Shown here piece after piece: positions 27,178-34,980 of a stretch of 64,000 bases of DNA. Both the position numbers and the translations under genes were made by a program. The first letter of the stretch is position 1, and each line of letters begins with the position of its first letter. Below the pieces are notes generated by a model, which was not told the origin of the DNA, searched no databases, and saw only the letters and a program-made list of their open reading frames with translations. Source of the stretch: Gammaproteobacteria bacterium (GTDB taxonomy: Bacteria > Pseudomonadota > Gammaproteobacteria > UWMA-0217); the NCBI GenBank assembly GCA_026981985.1, contig JALSHZ010000052.1, forward strand, positions 1-64,000, written 5' to 3'.

Positions 27178-28818
27178 TCAGCTCTGGCAAATGCCAAGCA
27201 GGGAGTGTTGCCGCAGTAATTCCGGGCTGGCATTTCGTCGTGTCAATGGCGCATCGAGTTCGATTCGTCCGGGCACTACGTCGAGTCTGGAAGGGCTGCC
27301 GAGTGGCGAAGATGTTTCCAGTGCCTTGGCCGTCGCGTCGAGCATCTGTTGGTCGGAAGAGCGGATCAGAAGCGATACGATGGCATCTCCAGCCAGGATG
27401 TTGGAGATATCGATACCGAGCAGGATTTCTTCGACCTCGTCGAGATCGATCTGCGGCATCATGCCTTCGATGATTTCCTCGGTTTCATATGACAATCCCT
27501 TGGCATCCATGACGTTGAAGCTGACGGGATGATGCTCACGGTACGCTCGCCATGCCTTCAACATCGCTGGTTTTCCATCGAAAGACTCATGAATCAGCGT
27601 ATAGGCTTCCGCGATGAAGTCTGCTGAGGTCAGGATGATTTCGTTGTGATCGATGTGGATACCCAGTTGCTGGTTGCAGCTGGCATCATTTCCGGCCCTG
27701 AAGCGCAGACGATTCTTGTTGTCTTCGTCGCGTATGGCACCAAGCCGGGTTTCCAGTGTGGCGCGGATTTTTTCCTCATCAAACTGTCCGAGCAGCACGA
27801 TCGTCGTGGGGTACTGTCCGCGGACGTCATGCTGACTGATCACGATACTGGAGATATCCTCTGCCAGATCGATCTCCAGGTCTTCGAGAAACGCAAGATC
27901 GACAGGTGGCTCATAATCCGCGGCATCGACATTCATCCATCTGGCTGTTGCCTTGAGCTTGTTGATATCGATCAGCCCGATCATGCTGAGGTTTTTCGTC
28001 GCGAGGTGATTCTCGATGACCTGGGCCGCCGATGATGCAGTAAAAGTTGTCAAGGTGTAGACCCAGTAACCCAGTACGGCGAGTAATACCAGGACGATGC
28101 CCGATGCCCGCCATGAAACGATACGTTTCCACCATGGCTGAACATAGGGGTGCTCGTGAAAAATGGTTTCGCTGGTCGAAGGCTCATCCGGCGCTTCATC
28201 GTCGGCGTTGATGATGGTGATGTCGCGAGGCGGCTTTTCCAGACGCTCAAGCAATTCCCCGGTGGCGGCTTCTTCTGTGGATGCATCGTCGGTCGACGCG
28301 ACATGATCGTCATTGCCCGATGTATCAGTTTTCGGTGTCGTCTGTTGTGTCGAAAAAGCTGGCGCTGGTTCGGCACCAGTCAATGCTTCTGAGGTGTCAG
28401 CGTTTTCTGGTTTGTCGGCGACAATGGAGACTTCGGTGTCTGGCTCGTCAGCCCGAGCGGAATCGTCAACCGCCGGCGGTGCGGATTCGACAGTGGTTTT
28501 CTCTTCGGCGACCGCGCTGGCCGTGGGGGCCGGGCTGTGGGCTGGCGGGGTCTTGTCGTGCGTTTTCTTCCATGGCTGTATTTCGGTTACCAGGCCAAGG
28601 CGCAGCAGCTTGACCTTGAGTTTGACAGCCGTCTGGAAATCAAGCGGCTTCTTGCTGAAGGATATTTTTTGCTCGCCAGAAAAAATGGGTGCCAGACTCG
28701 CAGGGGGCTTGCCAATCATTTTCCCCAGCGTCTTCGAGACCTGGTCGCGGGAGAATTTTTTCGCAACCTTGCCTCTGAACACGACCCGGAACTGTTTGAT
28801 GTTGTTATCCATGTTCAA
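27178..28818 (-). CDS. Single-pass membrane protein of unknown function
   Basis: This 546-residue protein belongs to no family recognised here. The first 85 residues form a compact basic domain (FRVVFRGKVAKKFSRDQVSKTLGKMIG, then KISFSKKPLDFQTAVKLKVKLLRLGLVTEI) ahead of an acidic Ala/Pro/Thr-rich linker of about 140 residues. A membrane helix lies at about 239-258. The C-terminal periplasmic part of about 285 residues contains MIGLIDINKLKATARW and repeated acidic strands (EDLEIDLAEDISSIVISQHD). The N-terminal domain may bind nucleic acid or act as an inhibitor of a partner, but that is speculation. It is convergent with the porin gene. Confidence 0.7.
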   Translation of the reverse strand: MNMDNNIKQFRVVFRGKVAKKFSRDQVSKTLGKMIGKPPASLAPIFSGEQKISFSKKPLDFQTAVKLKVKLLRLGLVTEIQPWKKTHDKTPPAHSPAPTASAVAEEKTTVESAPPAVDDSARADEPDTEVSIVADKPENADTSEALTGAEPAPAFSTQQTTPKTDTSGNDDHVASTDDASTEEAATGELLERLEKPPRDITIINADDEAPDEPSTSETIFHEHPYVQPWWKRIVSWRASGIVLVLLAVLGYWVYTLTTFTASSAAQVIENHLATKNLSMIGLIDINKLKATARWMNVDAADYEPPVDLAFLEDLEIDLAEDISSIVISQHDVRGQYPTTIVLLGQFDEEKIRATLETRLGAIRDEDNKNRLRFRAGNDASCNQQLGIHIDHNEIILTSADFIAEAYTLIHESFDGKPAMLKAWRAYREHHPVSFNVMDAKGLSYETEEIIEGMMPQIDLDEVEEILLGIDISNILAGDAIVSLLIRSSDQQMLDATAKALETSSPLGSPSRLDVVPGRIELDAPLTRRNASPELLRQHSLLGICQS

Positions 28819-29026
28819 TGGAAGCCACCTGACACGCTAAGTAGTTGATTAAATGTTATTTTGAGTTGGAAACTATCGGGTTTAGAGTGACGGAGCCATG
28901 TTTGGTTTGTATCTTTGTGGCGGAATCCCGCCCGAAAGAATAAAACTGTGATGCTGTTGGCAGGAAAATTGTCGCGCGCTGGAAATTGAAGGGCAGCGGC
29001 AGGGGGGAGGTGGTAACGGGCTATCG

Positions 29027-29052
29027 GACAGGGGGCGGTAGCGCCCCCTGTC
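29027..29052 (-). terminator. Hairpin after the LRR/calcium-repeat gene
   Basis: GACAGGGGGC and GCCCCCTGTC form a 10-bp perfect GC-rich stem with a 6-base loop, 14 bases downstream of the minus-strand stop codon. There is no clear U-run. Confidence 0.55.
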
Positions 29053-29065
29053 GGTCTTGTTCGGC

Positions 29066-30898
29066 TCAGTATTGGCGAATACGACGCCGGAACGCAGCGG
29101 CGAAGCCACTCATGATGCCGATGAAGGACAGCGCGAGGCTGCCGCCGCCACCGCCGGACTTGGTGTCAGAGTCGCCGAGCACGGCGCTGCCGGGCAGCTT
29201 GACCTCGGTTTTCTCGTCGGTGTCCATATAGGAAGGAACGCCATCGCCATCGGCGTCAGTACATGCCGGTGCGGTGGGGCATTCGCCGTAATCCGAGATG
29301 CCGTCGCCATCCGAGTCGCCACTGCCATCCTTGGTTTCTGCCTTGTTGTCAGAATCGGCGTCGAGATAGTCGGGGATATTGTCGCCATCCTTGTCGCGAG
29401 GCTCCAGTGCATCGGCGCCGAGCTCATCGCGGGTCGGGCGTCCATCGCCATCGTCGTCCGGGTCTTCATGATCCTTGATGCCGTCACCATCGGTGTCGCG
29501 GCTGTTGGATTCCAGTGCGTCGATCACGCCATCGCTGTCGCTATCTAGCGTCGCGCCTTCCGAGGCGGTGTCGAGCTTGTCATTGTCGTCGTTGGAATCC
29601 ATGTAATTCGGCAGGCCGTCACCGTCACTATCGGCGCAGTTGGCCGGGCTGGGGCATTCCTCCTTGTCGGAGAGGCCATCCTGATCGGAGTCGCCGCTGC
29701 CATCGCTGGTGCCACCTGCGTTCTTGCTGTCGGCGTCGAGATAGTCGCGGATGCCATTGTTATCTGAGTCAGCCGGGTAGTCAGGGTTGGAGCCCAGTTC
29801 GTTCAGCGTGATATTGCCGTCGTTGTCGTCGTCGTCATCCAGATAGTTCGGATCGCCGTCGCCATCGGTGTCGATGTTGTTCGGCTCCAAATAATCCTTG
29901 ATGCCGTCGCCATCGCTGTCCTTGTCCAGCCCTTCCTGGTCATTGGGAATGCCGTCGTTGTCGGCGTCGCTGTCGTTGATATCGGCCACGCCGTCGCGAT
30001 CGGTATCGAGTAGGGTGAATGCAGATACCGATGGGCTGAAGCTGCTAACCAACGACTGTCCACCAGTGCCTGGGATGCTATCGGTCCGGGTGCGGATTGC
30101 GAGATGGTATTCAGTGGACGGTGTCAGACCTGCAATGGTGAGCTTGCTGCTGGTTTTGTCGTCCGACTTGTGAAGAACATCGTCATCAATAGAGAGATCA
30201 GCATCAGGGCTGACAATGATCTCGTACTTGCCGCCGTCGGCGGTGTAGGCGATCGGTGTCCACTCCAGTGAGATCGAATCGATGGTGGTGCCGGTCACAG
30301 CCAGGCCGGTCGGCGCTACCGTTTGCGTGGCTTGCCAGTCATCACCTTGTTTTTCGGTTAGGAATGTATCGGTATCGTCAGCGTTACTGGAACTCAGCAT
30401 GTTGTAGCTGATATCGAGCTTGGTCAGTGCCGTCAATGCTTTCATGCTGACAGGCACTGCACCTTCGAAGGCGTTGCGGTCGAGGCTCAACTCTTCGAGT
30501 TGGGTAAGCTTGCCGATGCTATCAGGAATTTTACCGCTGAAACGGTTATTCGACAGGTCGAGCACCTTGAGCTGGTCGAGGTCGCCGATTTCGACAGGCA
30601 AAACGCCTTCGAGGTCGTAGTTTGCCAGATCGAGGTGAGTGACCCTGCCGCCGGTGCAGGTGACACCTTTCCAGTCGTCACAGTGCTGGCCGGAACCCCA
30701 GCCTTCGGCGACCAGTGGGCTACTGGCTAGACCACCTGTGGCTTTCAACAGTTCGGTTAGCGCTGCCTCATCGGAAGCAGCATGCGCCGCCAACGGAAGC
30801 GCTGAAATCATTGCGATGCCCAGTGCCAGTGCGCTGAAGCTGTGCCTGCGTGGGGTAGAAGAAGTCAATACAGTGGGGGAGGGAGCGTTCATATCCAT
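29066..30898 (-). CDS. Surface protein: leucine-rich repeats, Fn3, calcium repeats, GlyGly-CTERM
   Basis: A 610-residue exported protein. A signal peptide (to about residue 40, ending AAHAA) precedes an LRRNT-like WKGVTCTGG cap. Plant-type leucine-rich repeats follow at about 90-165 (LKVLDLSNNRFSGKIPDSIG). Then come an Fn3 domain at about 195-290 and a long series of thrombospondin type 3-like Asp-rich calcium repeats at about 295-575 (DSDGDGI, DTDGDGDPNYLD). The C-terminus is GGGGGS, a hydrophobic helix and RRRIRQY, the layout of GlyGly-CTERM sorting signals processed by rhombosortase. No rhombosortase gene lies in this window. It is probably anchored or secreted by a type II system and acts in adhesion; that role is inferred. 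Confidence 0.88.
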   Translation of the reverse strand: MDMNAPSPTVLTSSTPRRHSFSALALGIAMISALPLAAHAASDEAALTELLKATGGLASSPLVAEGWGSGQHCDDWKGVTCTGGRVTHLDLANYDLEGVLPVEIGDLDQLKVLDLSNNRFSGKIPDSIGKLTQLEELSLDRNAFEGAVPVSMKALTALTKLDISYNMLSSSNADDTDTFLTEKQGDDWQATQTVAPTGLAVTGTTIDSISLEWTPIAYTADGGKYEIIVSPDADLSIDDDVLHKSDDKTSSKLTIAGLTPSTEYHLAIRTRTDSIPGTGGQSLVSSFSPSVSAFTLLDTDRDGVADINDSDADNDGIPNDQEGLDKDSDGDGIKDYLEPNNIDTDGDGDPNYLDDDDDNDGNITLNELGSNPDYPADSDNNGIRDYLDADSKNAGGTSDGSGDSDQDGLSDKEECPSPANCADSDGDGLPNYMDSNDDNDKLDTASEGATLDSDSDGVIDALESNSRDTDGDGIKDHEDPDDDGDGRPTRDELGADALEPRDKDGDNIPDYLDADSDNKAETKDGSGDSDGDGISDYGECPTAPACTDADGDGVPSYMDTDEKTEVKLPGSAVLGDSDTKSGGGGGSLALSFIGIMSGFAAAFRRRIRQY

Positions 30899-31107
30899 AA
30901 GCTTGAAAATCCATGTTTGGCCGATGTGTCAGCGCTTTGTGCTGATCAGGCTATCGGCGTTTCCTGCGAAATGCCGCAAGGTTATCACAACAGGTTATTG
31001 ATAAAGAAGAAAATTGGTTGGGAGCGGTGTTGCAGATTGTGTCGCGAGAACTCGCAGGTGGTTGATTTGTGCAGTGTAAACGGGATTTGCAGCGCAATGT
31101 GAAGTGC

Positions 31108-31136
31108 TTTCCCTCCACCCGACCAGTGGAGGGAAA
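31108..31136 (-). terminator. Hairpin downstream of the first PPK2 gene
   Basis: TTTCCCTCCAC and GTGGAGGGAAA form an 11-bp perfect stem with a 7-base loop, about 33 bases after the PPK2 stop codon on the minus strand. The flanking A/T pairs are consistent with a terminator. Confidence 0.6.
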
Positions 31137-31168
31137 TGGCGGATGATCCGTGCGCTGGACGGGAACGA

Positions 31169-32101
31169 TCAGCCGGTGAATTTGCCTTCGCGCAGGCGTT
31201 GCGCGTCCATCAACTCGATCTCACGGGCACCGGAGACGACGACATCAGGGTCGGGAACGAAGTCGAGTTCAGGGTTCAGGCGCTCGTAGGGCACGCTGTT
31301 GAGGATGACCTTCATGACATTGAGGCGCGCCAAGTGCTTGTCATTCGAACGGATGATGGTCCACGGGCAGGAGGCGGTGTGGGTTTTCTTCAGCATGGTG
31401 TACTTCACATTGGTGAACTCGTCCCAGCGTTCTTGTGCTTGCACGTCGACTTCCGACAATTTCCACTGCCGGAGCGGATCGGTCTTGCGGCGTTCGAAAC
31501 GTCGCGCCTGTTCTTCCTTGGTCACGGAGAAGTAGAGCTTGATCAGCGTAATGCCCTGGCGCACCAAGTCTTTTTCAAAACCGGGCACACCCTTCATGAA
31601 GTTCTTGTACTCCTCGACGGTACAGAAGCCGAACACAGGCTCGACCATGGCGCGGTTGTACCAGCTGCGGTCGAACAGCACAGTCTCTCCGCCGCGGGGC
31701 AGGTGAGCGACATATTTCTGGAAAAACCACTGCGTGCGTTGCTCCTCGGTGGGCTTGCCCAAGGCGACGACGCGGTAGTGCTTTTCATTCATGTAGCGGG
31801 TCACGCGGCGGATGGTGCCGCCCTTGCCGGAGGCGTCACGACCCTCAAATAGAATAACGAGCTTCTGCTTGGTGTCTTCGAGGTATCGTTGCAGCTGGAT
31901 CAGCTCCGCCTGGTAGGGTTTTAGCGCTTGTTCACGGCGATAGCGCTTTACAGCTTTGCGTGCGTCTTTTTTTAACTCGATATTCTCGCTGCGCAATTGC
32001 TGGTAGCGTTCGATCAACTCTTCCGGTGTCAGGCTGTCGCCTTCGATATCGAGGGATGGGGAGGTGATGATCTCGCTGCTTGTGGTGTCGTTCATTGGCA
32101 T
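31169..32101 (-). CDS. ppk2: Polyphosphate kinase 2 family protein
   Basis: A cytoplasmic enzyme of about 308-310 residues that transfers phosphate between polyphosphate and nucleotides. It has Walker A GRDASGKGG, the following RRVTRYMNEK, FDRSWYNRA (Walker B-like) and KLYFSVTKEEQARRFERR, which carries the lid arginines. The length and single PPK2 domain match class I enzymes, which phosphorylate ADP or GDP. ATG at 32095 (MNDTT) is an alternative start to 32101. A second PPK2 gene ends 57 bases upstream on the same strand, so the pair is probably one operon. Confidence 0.92.
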   Translation of the reverse strand: MPMNDTTSSEIITSPSLDIEGDSLTPEELIERYQQLRSENIELKKDARKAVKRYRREQALKPYQAELIQLQRYLEDTKQKLVILFEGRDASGKGGTIRRVTRYMNEKHYRVVALGKPTEEQRTQWFFQKYVAHLPRGGETVLFDRSWYNRAMVEPVFGFCTVEEYKNFMKGVPGFEKDLVRQGITLIKLYFSVTKEEQARRFERRKTDPLRQWKLSEVDVQAQERWDEFTNVKYTMLKKTHTASCPWTIIRSNDKHLARLNVMKVILNSVPYERLNPELDFVPDPDVVVSGAREIELMDAQRLREGKFTG

Positions 32102-32158
32102 TTCTCGTATTGGCGGAAGTATTTTCCGCGACTGTAATAGTTTTGGGAGGCCGACGGA

Positions 32159-33082
32159 TCAGTCGTCCGGGTCCCAGTCGATTTCGTCGTAGTTTTCCTC
32201 GTTGAATTCATAGCCACCACCGTATCGGTCGGGTACGAATGTCTGATCTGAAATCGGTGGGCGTACATAGCCACTGTGATGTGTCCGCTCCGGCAGCTCG
32301 ATTGGTTCTGGCGTGATGTCCTCGTAAGGAATGCTACTGAGCAGGTGGGAGATGCAGTTCAGGCGCGCCAGCTTCTTGTTGTCCGAAGGCACGACCCACC
32401 ATGGCGCCTGTTTGGTGTCGGTATGCGCGAACATCACGTCCTTGGCCTTCGAGTATTCCACCCAGCGCTTGCGTGATTCAAGATCCATCGGGCTGAGTTT
32501 CCACAGTTTATGTGGGCTGTGCAGGCGGCTCTGGAAACGGCGTTCCTGCTCGGCATCTGAGACGGAAAACCAGTATTTGATCAGGATGATGCCGGAGCGG
32601 ATCAACATGCGTTCGAATTCAGGGCAGGAGCGCAGGAATTCTCGGTATTCCTCGTCAGTACAGAACCCCATCACCTTTTCGACGCCAGCGCGGTTGTACC
32701 AGCTGCGATCGAGCAGCACCATTTCACCAGCAGCGGGTAGCAGGGCGGTATAGCGCTGGAAATACCACTGTGTCTTTTCCCGCTCGGTTGGTGCGGGCAG
32801 TGCCTCGACGCGACAGATCCTGGGGTTGAGATGCTGGGTGATGCGTTTGATGACACCACCCTTGCCGGCGGCGTCGCGCCCCTCGAATATGACGACGACC
32901 TTCAGGCCTTCCTGTTTGACCCAGGCTTGCAGCTTGACCAACTCAAGTTGTAGCCGGAACAGCTCCTCTTCGTAGAACTTTTTGGTGAAAGGTTTTTTCT
33001 TCTTTCCTTTCTTGCCGGGTTTTGCTTTTGCCGGGGTGTTCTTAGCTGCCTTTTTCGTGTGTTTGGTTTTGTCTTTCGACAT
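32159..33082 (-). CDS. ppk2: Polyphosphate kinase 2 family protein, second paralogue
   Basis: A PPK2 enzyme of about 307 residues with Walker A GRDAAGKGG, LLDRSWYNRAG and KYWFSVSDAEQERRFQSR. It differs from its neighbour by a lysine-rich N-terminal stretch of about 35 residues (KAKPGKKGKKKK), which could bind polyphosphate or nucleic acid, and by an acidic C-terminal tail (EENYDEIDWDPDD). The start at 33082 is chosen over the longer open frame because AGGGG lies about 9 bases before it and the family core follows. The two tandem copies may differ in nucleotide preference or direction. The phosphate regulon at the right end of the window makes a link to phosphate storage likely. Confidence 0.92.
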   Translation of the reverse strand: MSKDKTKHTKKAAKNTPAKAKPGKKGKKKKPFTKKFYEEELFRLQLELVKLQAWVKQEGLKVVVIFEGRDAAGKGGVIKRITQHLNPRICRVEALPAPTEREKTQWYFQRYTALLPAAGEMVLLDRSWYNRAGVEKVMGFCTDEEYREFLRSCPEFERMLIRSGIILIKYWFSVSDAEQERRFQSRLHSPHKLWKLSPMDLESRKRWVEYSKAKDVMFAHTDTKQAPWWVVPSDNKKLARLNCISHLLSSIPYEDITPEPIELPERTHHSGYVRPPISDQTFVPDRYGGGYEFNEENYDEIDWDPDD

Positions 33083-33188
33083 TTGCCAGTCCCCTAGGGT
33101 GGTGGATGCGGCGAATAGTATATCCGGCTGGGTGCATGATGGGGATTGATTTATATTAACCTCAGTAGCGAAAAGCGACAGTCGCCCC

Positions 33189-33230
33189 GGGACCGCCGGC
33201 ATCCTGCCGGCCCGTCGCCGTCAGGCGACT
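33189..33230. repeat. REP-like palindromic repeat, copy 1
   Basis: GGGACCGCCGGCATCCTGCC, then GGC and a GTCGCC/GGCGAC hairpin. Four copies occur in the window (here, 39315, 40166, 54071), all in intergenic DNA. The core GCCGGCATCCTGCCGGC is an imperfect palindrome. Confidence 0.75.
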
Positions 33231-33261
33231 CAGCGACAGGGTCCAGGGGTTTTCGCCTGCC

Positions 33262-34119
33262 TCAATACAGCAGATTGAACATCTTGCGCCGGTATTCGGT
33301 GACCAACGGGTCGTCCCCCAGCATGTCGAATGCTTTGAGTAGCGTCTTGCGCGCGGCGTCGTCCTGAAACGTGCGATCCTTCTGCATGATGGTCAGCAGA
33401 TGCTGCATGGCAGGCTCATAGCGCTTCTCGGCCAGCAGTTTCAGCGCAAGTTGGTAGCGGGTGTCGATGTCGTCAGGATTGTCAGCGAGCCTGGCTTCCA
33501 GCTCAGCCAGGGAATCTTCGCCGCCTGCACGGGCAAACTCCAGCTCGGCCAGCATTGCCGACACTTCGGGGCTGTCACGATCGGCGATCGGCAGGCTTTT
33601 CAGCAGTTGCTCTGCCTGCTCCAGCTCGCCTTTTTCCGTCAGCAGCCGGGCCAGCGCGGTGATCACGGCAGGGCGGCCTGGGTCGATCGCATTGGCCTGT
33701 TGCAGCAGTGCCAATGCCTGATCGGTGTCACCAGCCGCAGATGCGGCTTCGGCGGCCTGAATCATCCGGTCGGACTCGCGTTCGATATGACGTTCCAGAA
33801 ACTCCCGCACCTGACTTTCGGGCAGGGCACCCATGAACTCGTCCACCGGTGCGCCGTTCTTGAACAGTTTGACGGTGGGCAGGCTGCGCACGCCGAACTG
33901 CTGGGCCAGCTGCTGATTTTCATCGGAGTTGACCTTGGCAAGAATGAACTTGCCGTTGTATTCCTCGGCCAGCTTCGACAGTACCGGCATCAGCGACCGG
34001 CACGGTGCACACCAGTCTGCCCAGAAATCCACCAGCACGGGTTGCTGCATCGAACCCTGCGTCACCACCTCGGCGAAGTTCTCGGTATTGACTTCTTTGA
34101 TATAGGGGGAATCGGCCAT
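33262..34119 (-). CDS. ybbN: YbbN/CnoX-type thioredoxin-TPR co-chaperone
   Basis: A 285-residue cytoplasmic protein. The N-terminal thioredoxin domain has the WCAPC site (C37, C40), so it has two redox cysteines, unlike E. coli CnoX, which has a SQHC-type site. The C-terminal half has TPR repeats (about 115-285) of the kind that close YbbN proteins (ALLQQANAIDPGRPAVITALARLLTEKGELEQAEQLL). It is expected to hold unfolding proteins and protect thiols during oxidative stress. The start at 34119 is supported by AGGAAGAGAG upstream; the longer frame to 34170 is not used. Confidence 0.9.
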   Translation of the reverse strand: MADSPYIKEVNTENFAEVVTQGSMQQPVLVDFWADWCAPCRSLMPVLSKLAEEYNGKFILAKVNSDENQQLAQQFGVRSLPTVKLFKNGAPVDEFMGALPESQVREFLERHIERESDRMIQAAEAASAAGDTDQALALLQQANAIDPGRPAVITALARLLTEKGELEQAEQLLKSLPIADRDSPEVSAMLAELEFARAGGEDSLAELEARLADNPDDIDTRYQLALKLLAEKRYEPAMQHLLTIMQKDRTFQDDAARKTLLKAFDMLGDDPLVTEYRRKMFNLLY

Positions 34120-34208
34120 TGTCTCTCTTCCTGTTGGCAATAGGGTGAGTGGAGTGTGTGGTCGTGGCATCCGATTTCAAGACGTATCAGGACGCCTGTG
34201 GTTGCCGC

Positions 34209-34466
34209 TCAGGAGACGTTGGGCAGCTCGTGTTTGGAATTCATGATCCGCAGCACGGCATCGAGATGCTCGACCACTTCGCGACCGAGATTGGTGAGAT
34301 AGCCACCATCCTGCTGCGTGATCAGCCCCTTGTCGAACAGCCGCTGCGCCGCGGCGATGGCATTGTCACCAGCGCTGTGATGCACTTTGATGCCATCCAG
34401 CATGGTCGCGGATCTGAAGTGGGTGAGGACGTTCAGTTCTTCGGTAATTTCAGGCGTCAGCGGCAT
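34209..34466 (-). CDS. Small conserved protein (TIGR02647-like)
   Basis: An 85-residue soluble protein. The pattern LTPEITEELNVLTHF, HHSAGDNAIAAAQRLFDKGLITQQDGGYLT, LGREVVEHLD matches a small conserved family in gammaproteobacteria that I associate with TIGR02647. The middle looks like a winged-helix half (RLFDKGLITQQDGGYLTNLG), so DNA binding is possible. It is transcribed upstream of the YbbN gene on the same strand with an 89-base gap. Confidence 0.6.
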   Translation of the reverse strand: MPLTPEITEELNVLTHFRSATMLDGIKVHHSAGDNAIAAAQRLFDKGLITQQDGGYLTNLGREVVEHLDAVLRIMNSKHELPNVS

Positions 34467-34527
34467 CTTTTCTCGGCTCCGGTCGGGTTGAATGCGCAGC
34501 AGTATAGCGCCATTTGCGGCACATGGA

Positions 34528-34746
34528 TCAGTGCGATGAGCGCGGCTTCTTCTGCATCAACCGGATGATGATGTAGATCTTTGCCGGAATCAGGAGCAAC
34601 AGGCCGCTGGTCAGCAATGAGACGATAATAAAGATACCCTGCATTCCGCCTTCATTCGCCAGTGGCGTGAACAGCAGCCAGATGCCGCTGCCGGTGATCA
34701 GAATACCGGCCACCAGCATGACGCCCATGATCTTCATCAGATTCAT
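34528..34746 (-). CDS. Small two-helix membrane protein
   Basis: A 72-residue protein with hydrophobic segments at about 5-27 and 38-60 and a basic tail (MQKKPRSSH). Codon use and the absence of a competing frame support it as a real small gene. Function unknown. Confidence 0.55.
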   Translation of the reverse strand: MNLMKIMGVMLVAGILITGSGIWLLFTPLANEGGMQGIFIIVSLLTSGLLLLIPAKIYIIIRLMQKKPRSSH

Positions 34747-34833
34747 GGTTCATACCATAGGCGCCCCGGCTGATTTCACATTGATATCGGTCAGTAGCGC
34801 TCCAATCCGCGCGCATATCGGTCAGGCATCATG

Positions 34834-34861
34834 GTAGGGTGGCGCGCGCAGCGTGCCCACC
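34834..34861. repeat. GTAGGGTGG palindromic intergenic repeat, copy 1
   Basis: GTAGGGTGGCGCGCGCAGCG, then TGCCCAC. Related copies lie at 41880-41910 and 47596-47626. It is a short dispersed intergenic repeat with a GGGTGG(G)/(C)CCACC palindrome. Confidence 0.55.
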
Positions 34862-34980
34862 ACAGGCACAGGCCGTTGAGACCGTCAGAGCATGCCTCAT
34901 ACGATCCTGATGAGAACGGCATGCTGGACATTTTTCGATCGCCGGCGTTACATGGACGACAAAGGTTTTTGGAGTCTGTC

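Noticed and set aside
34831-34980. Upstream extension of the PEP-synthase-like frame
   Set aside because: It passes through a dispersed repeat; ATG at 34981 is followed by a proper signal peptide and preceded by GGAG.
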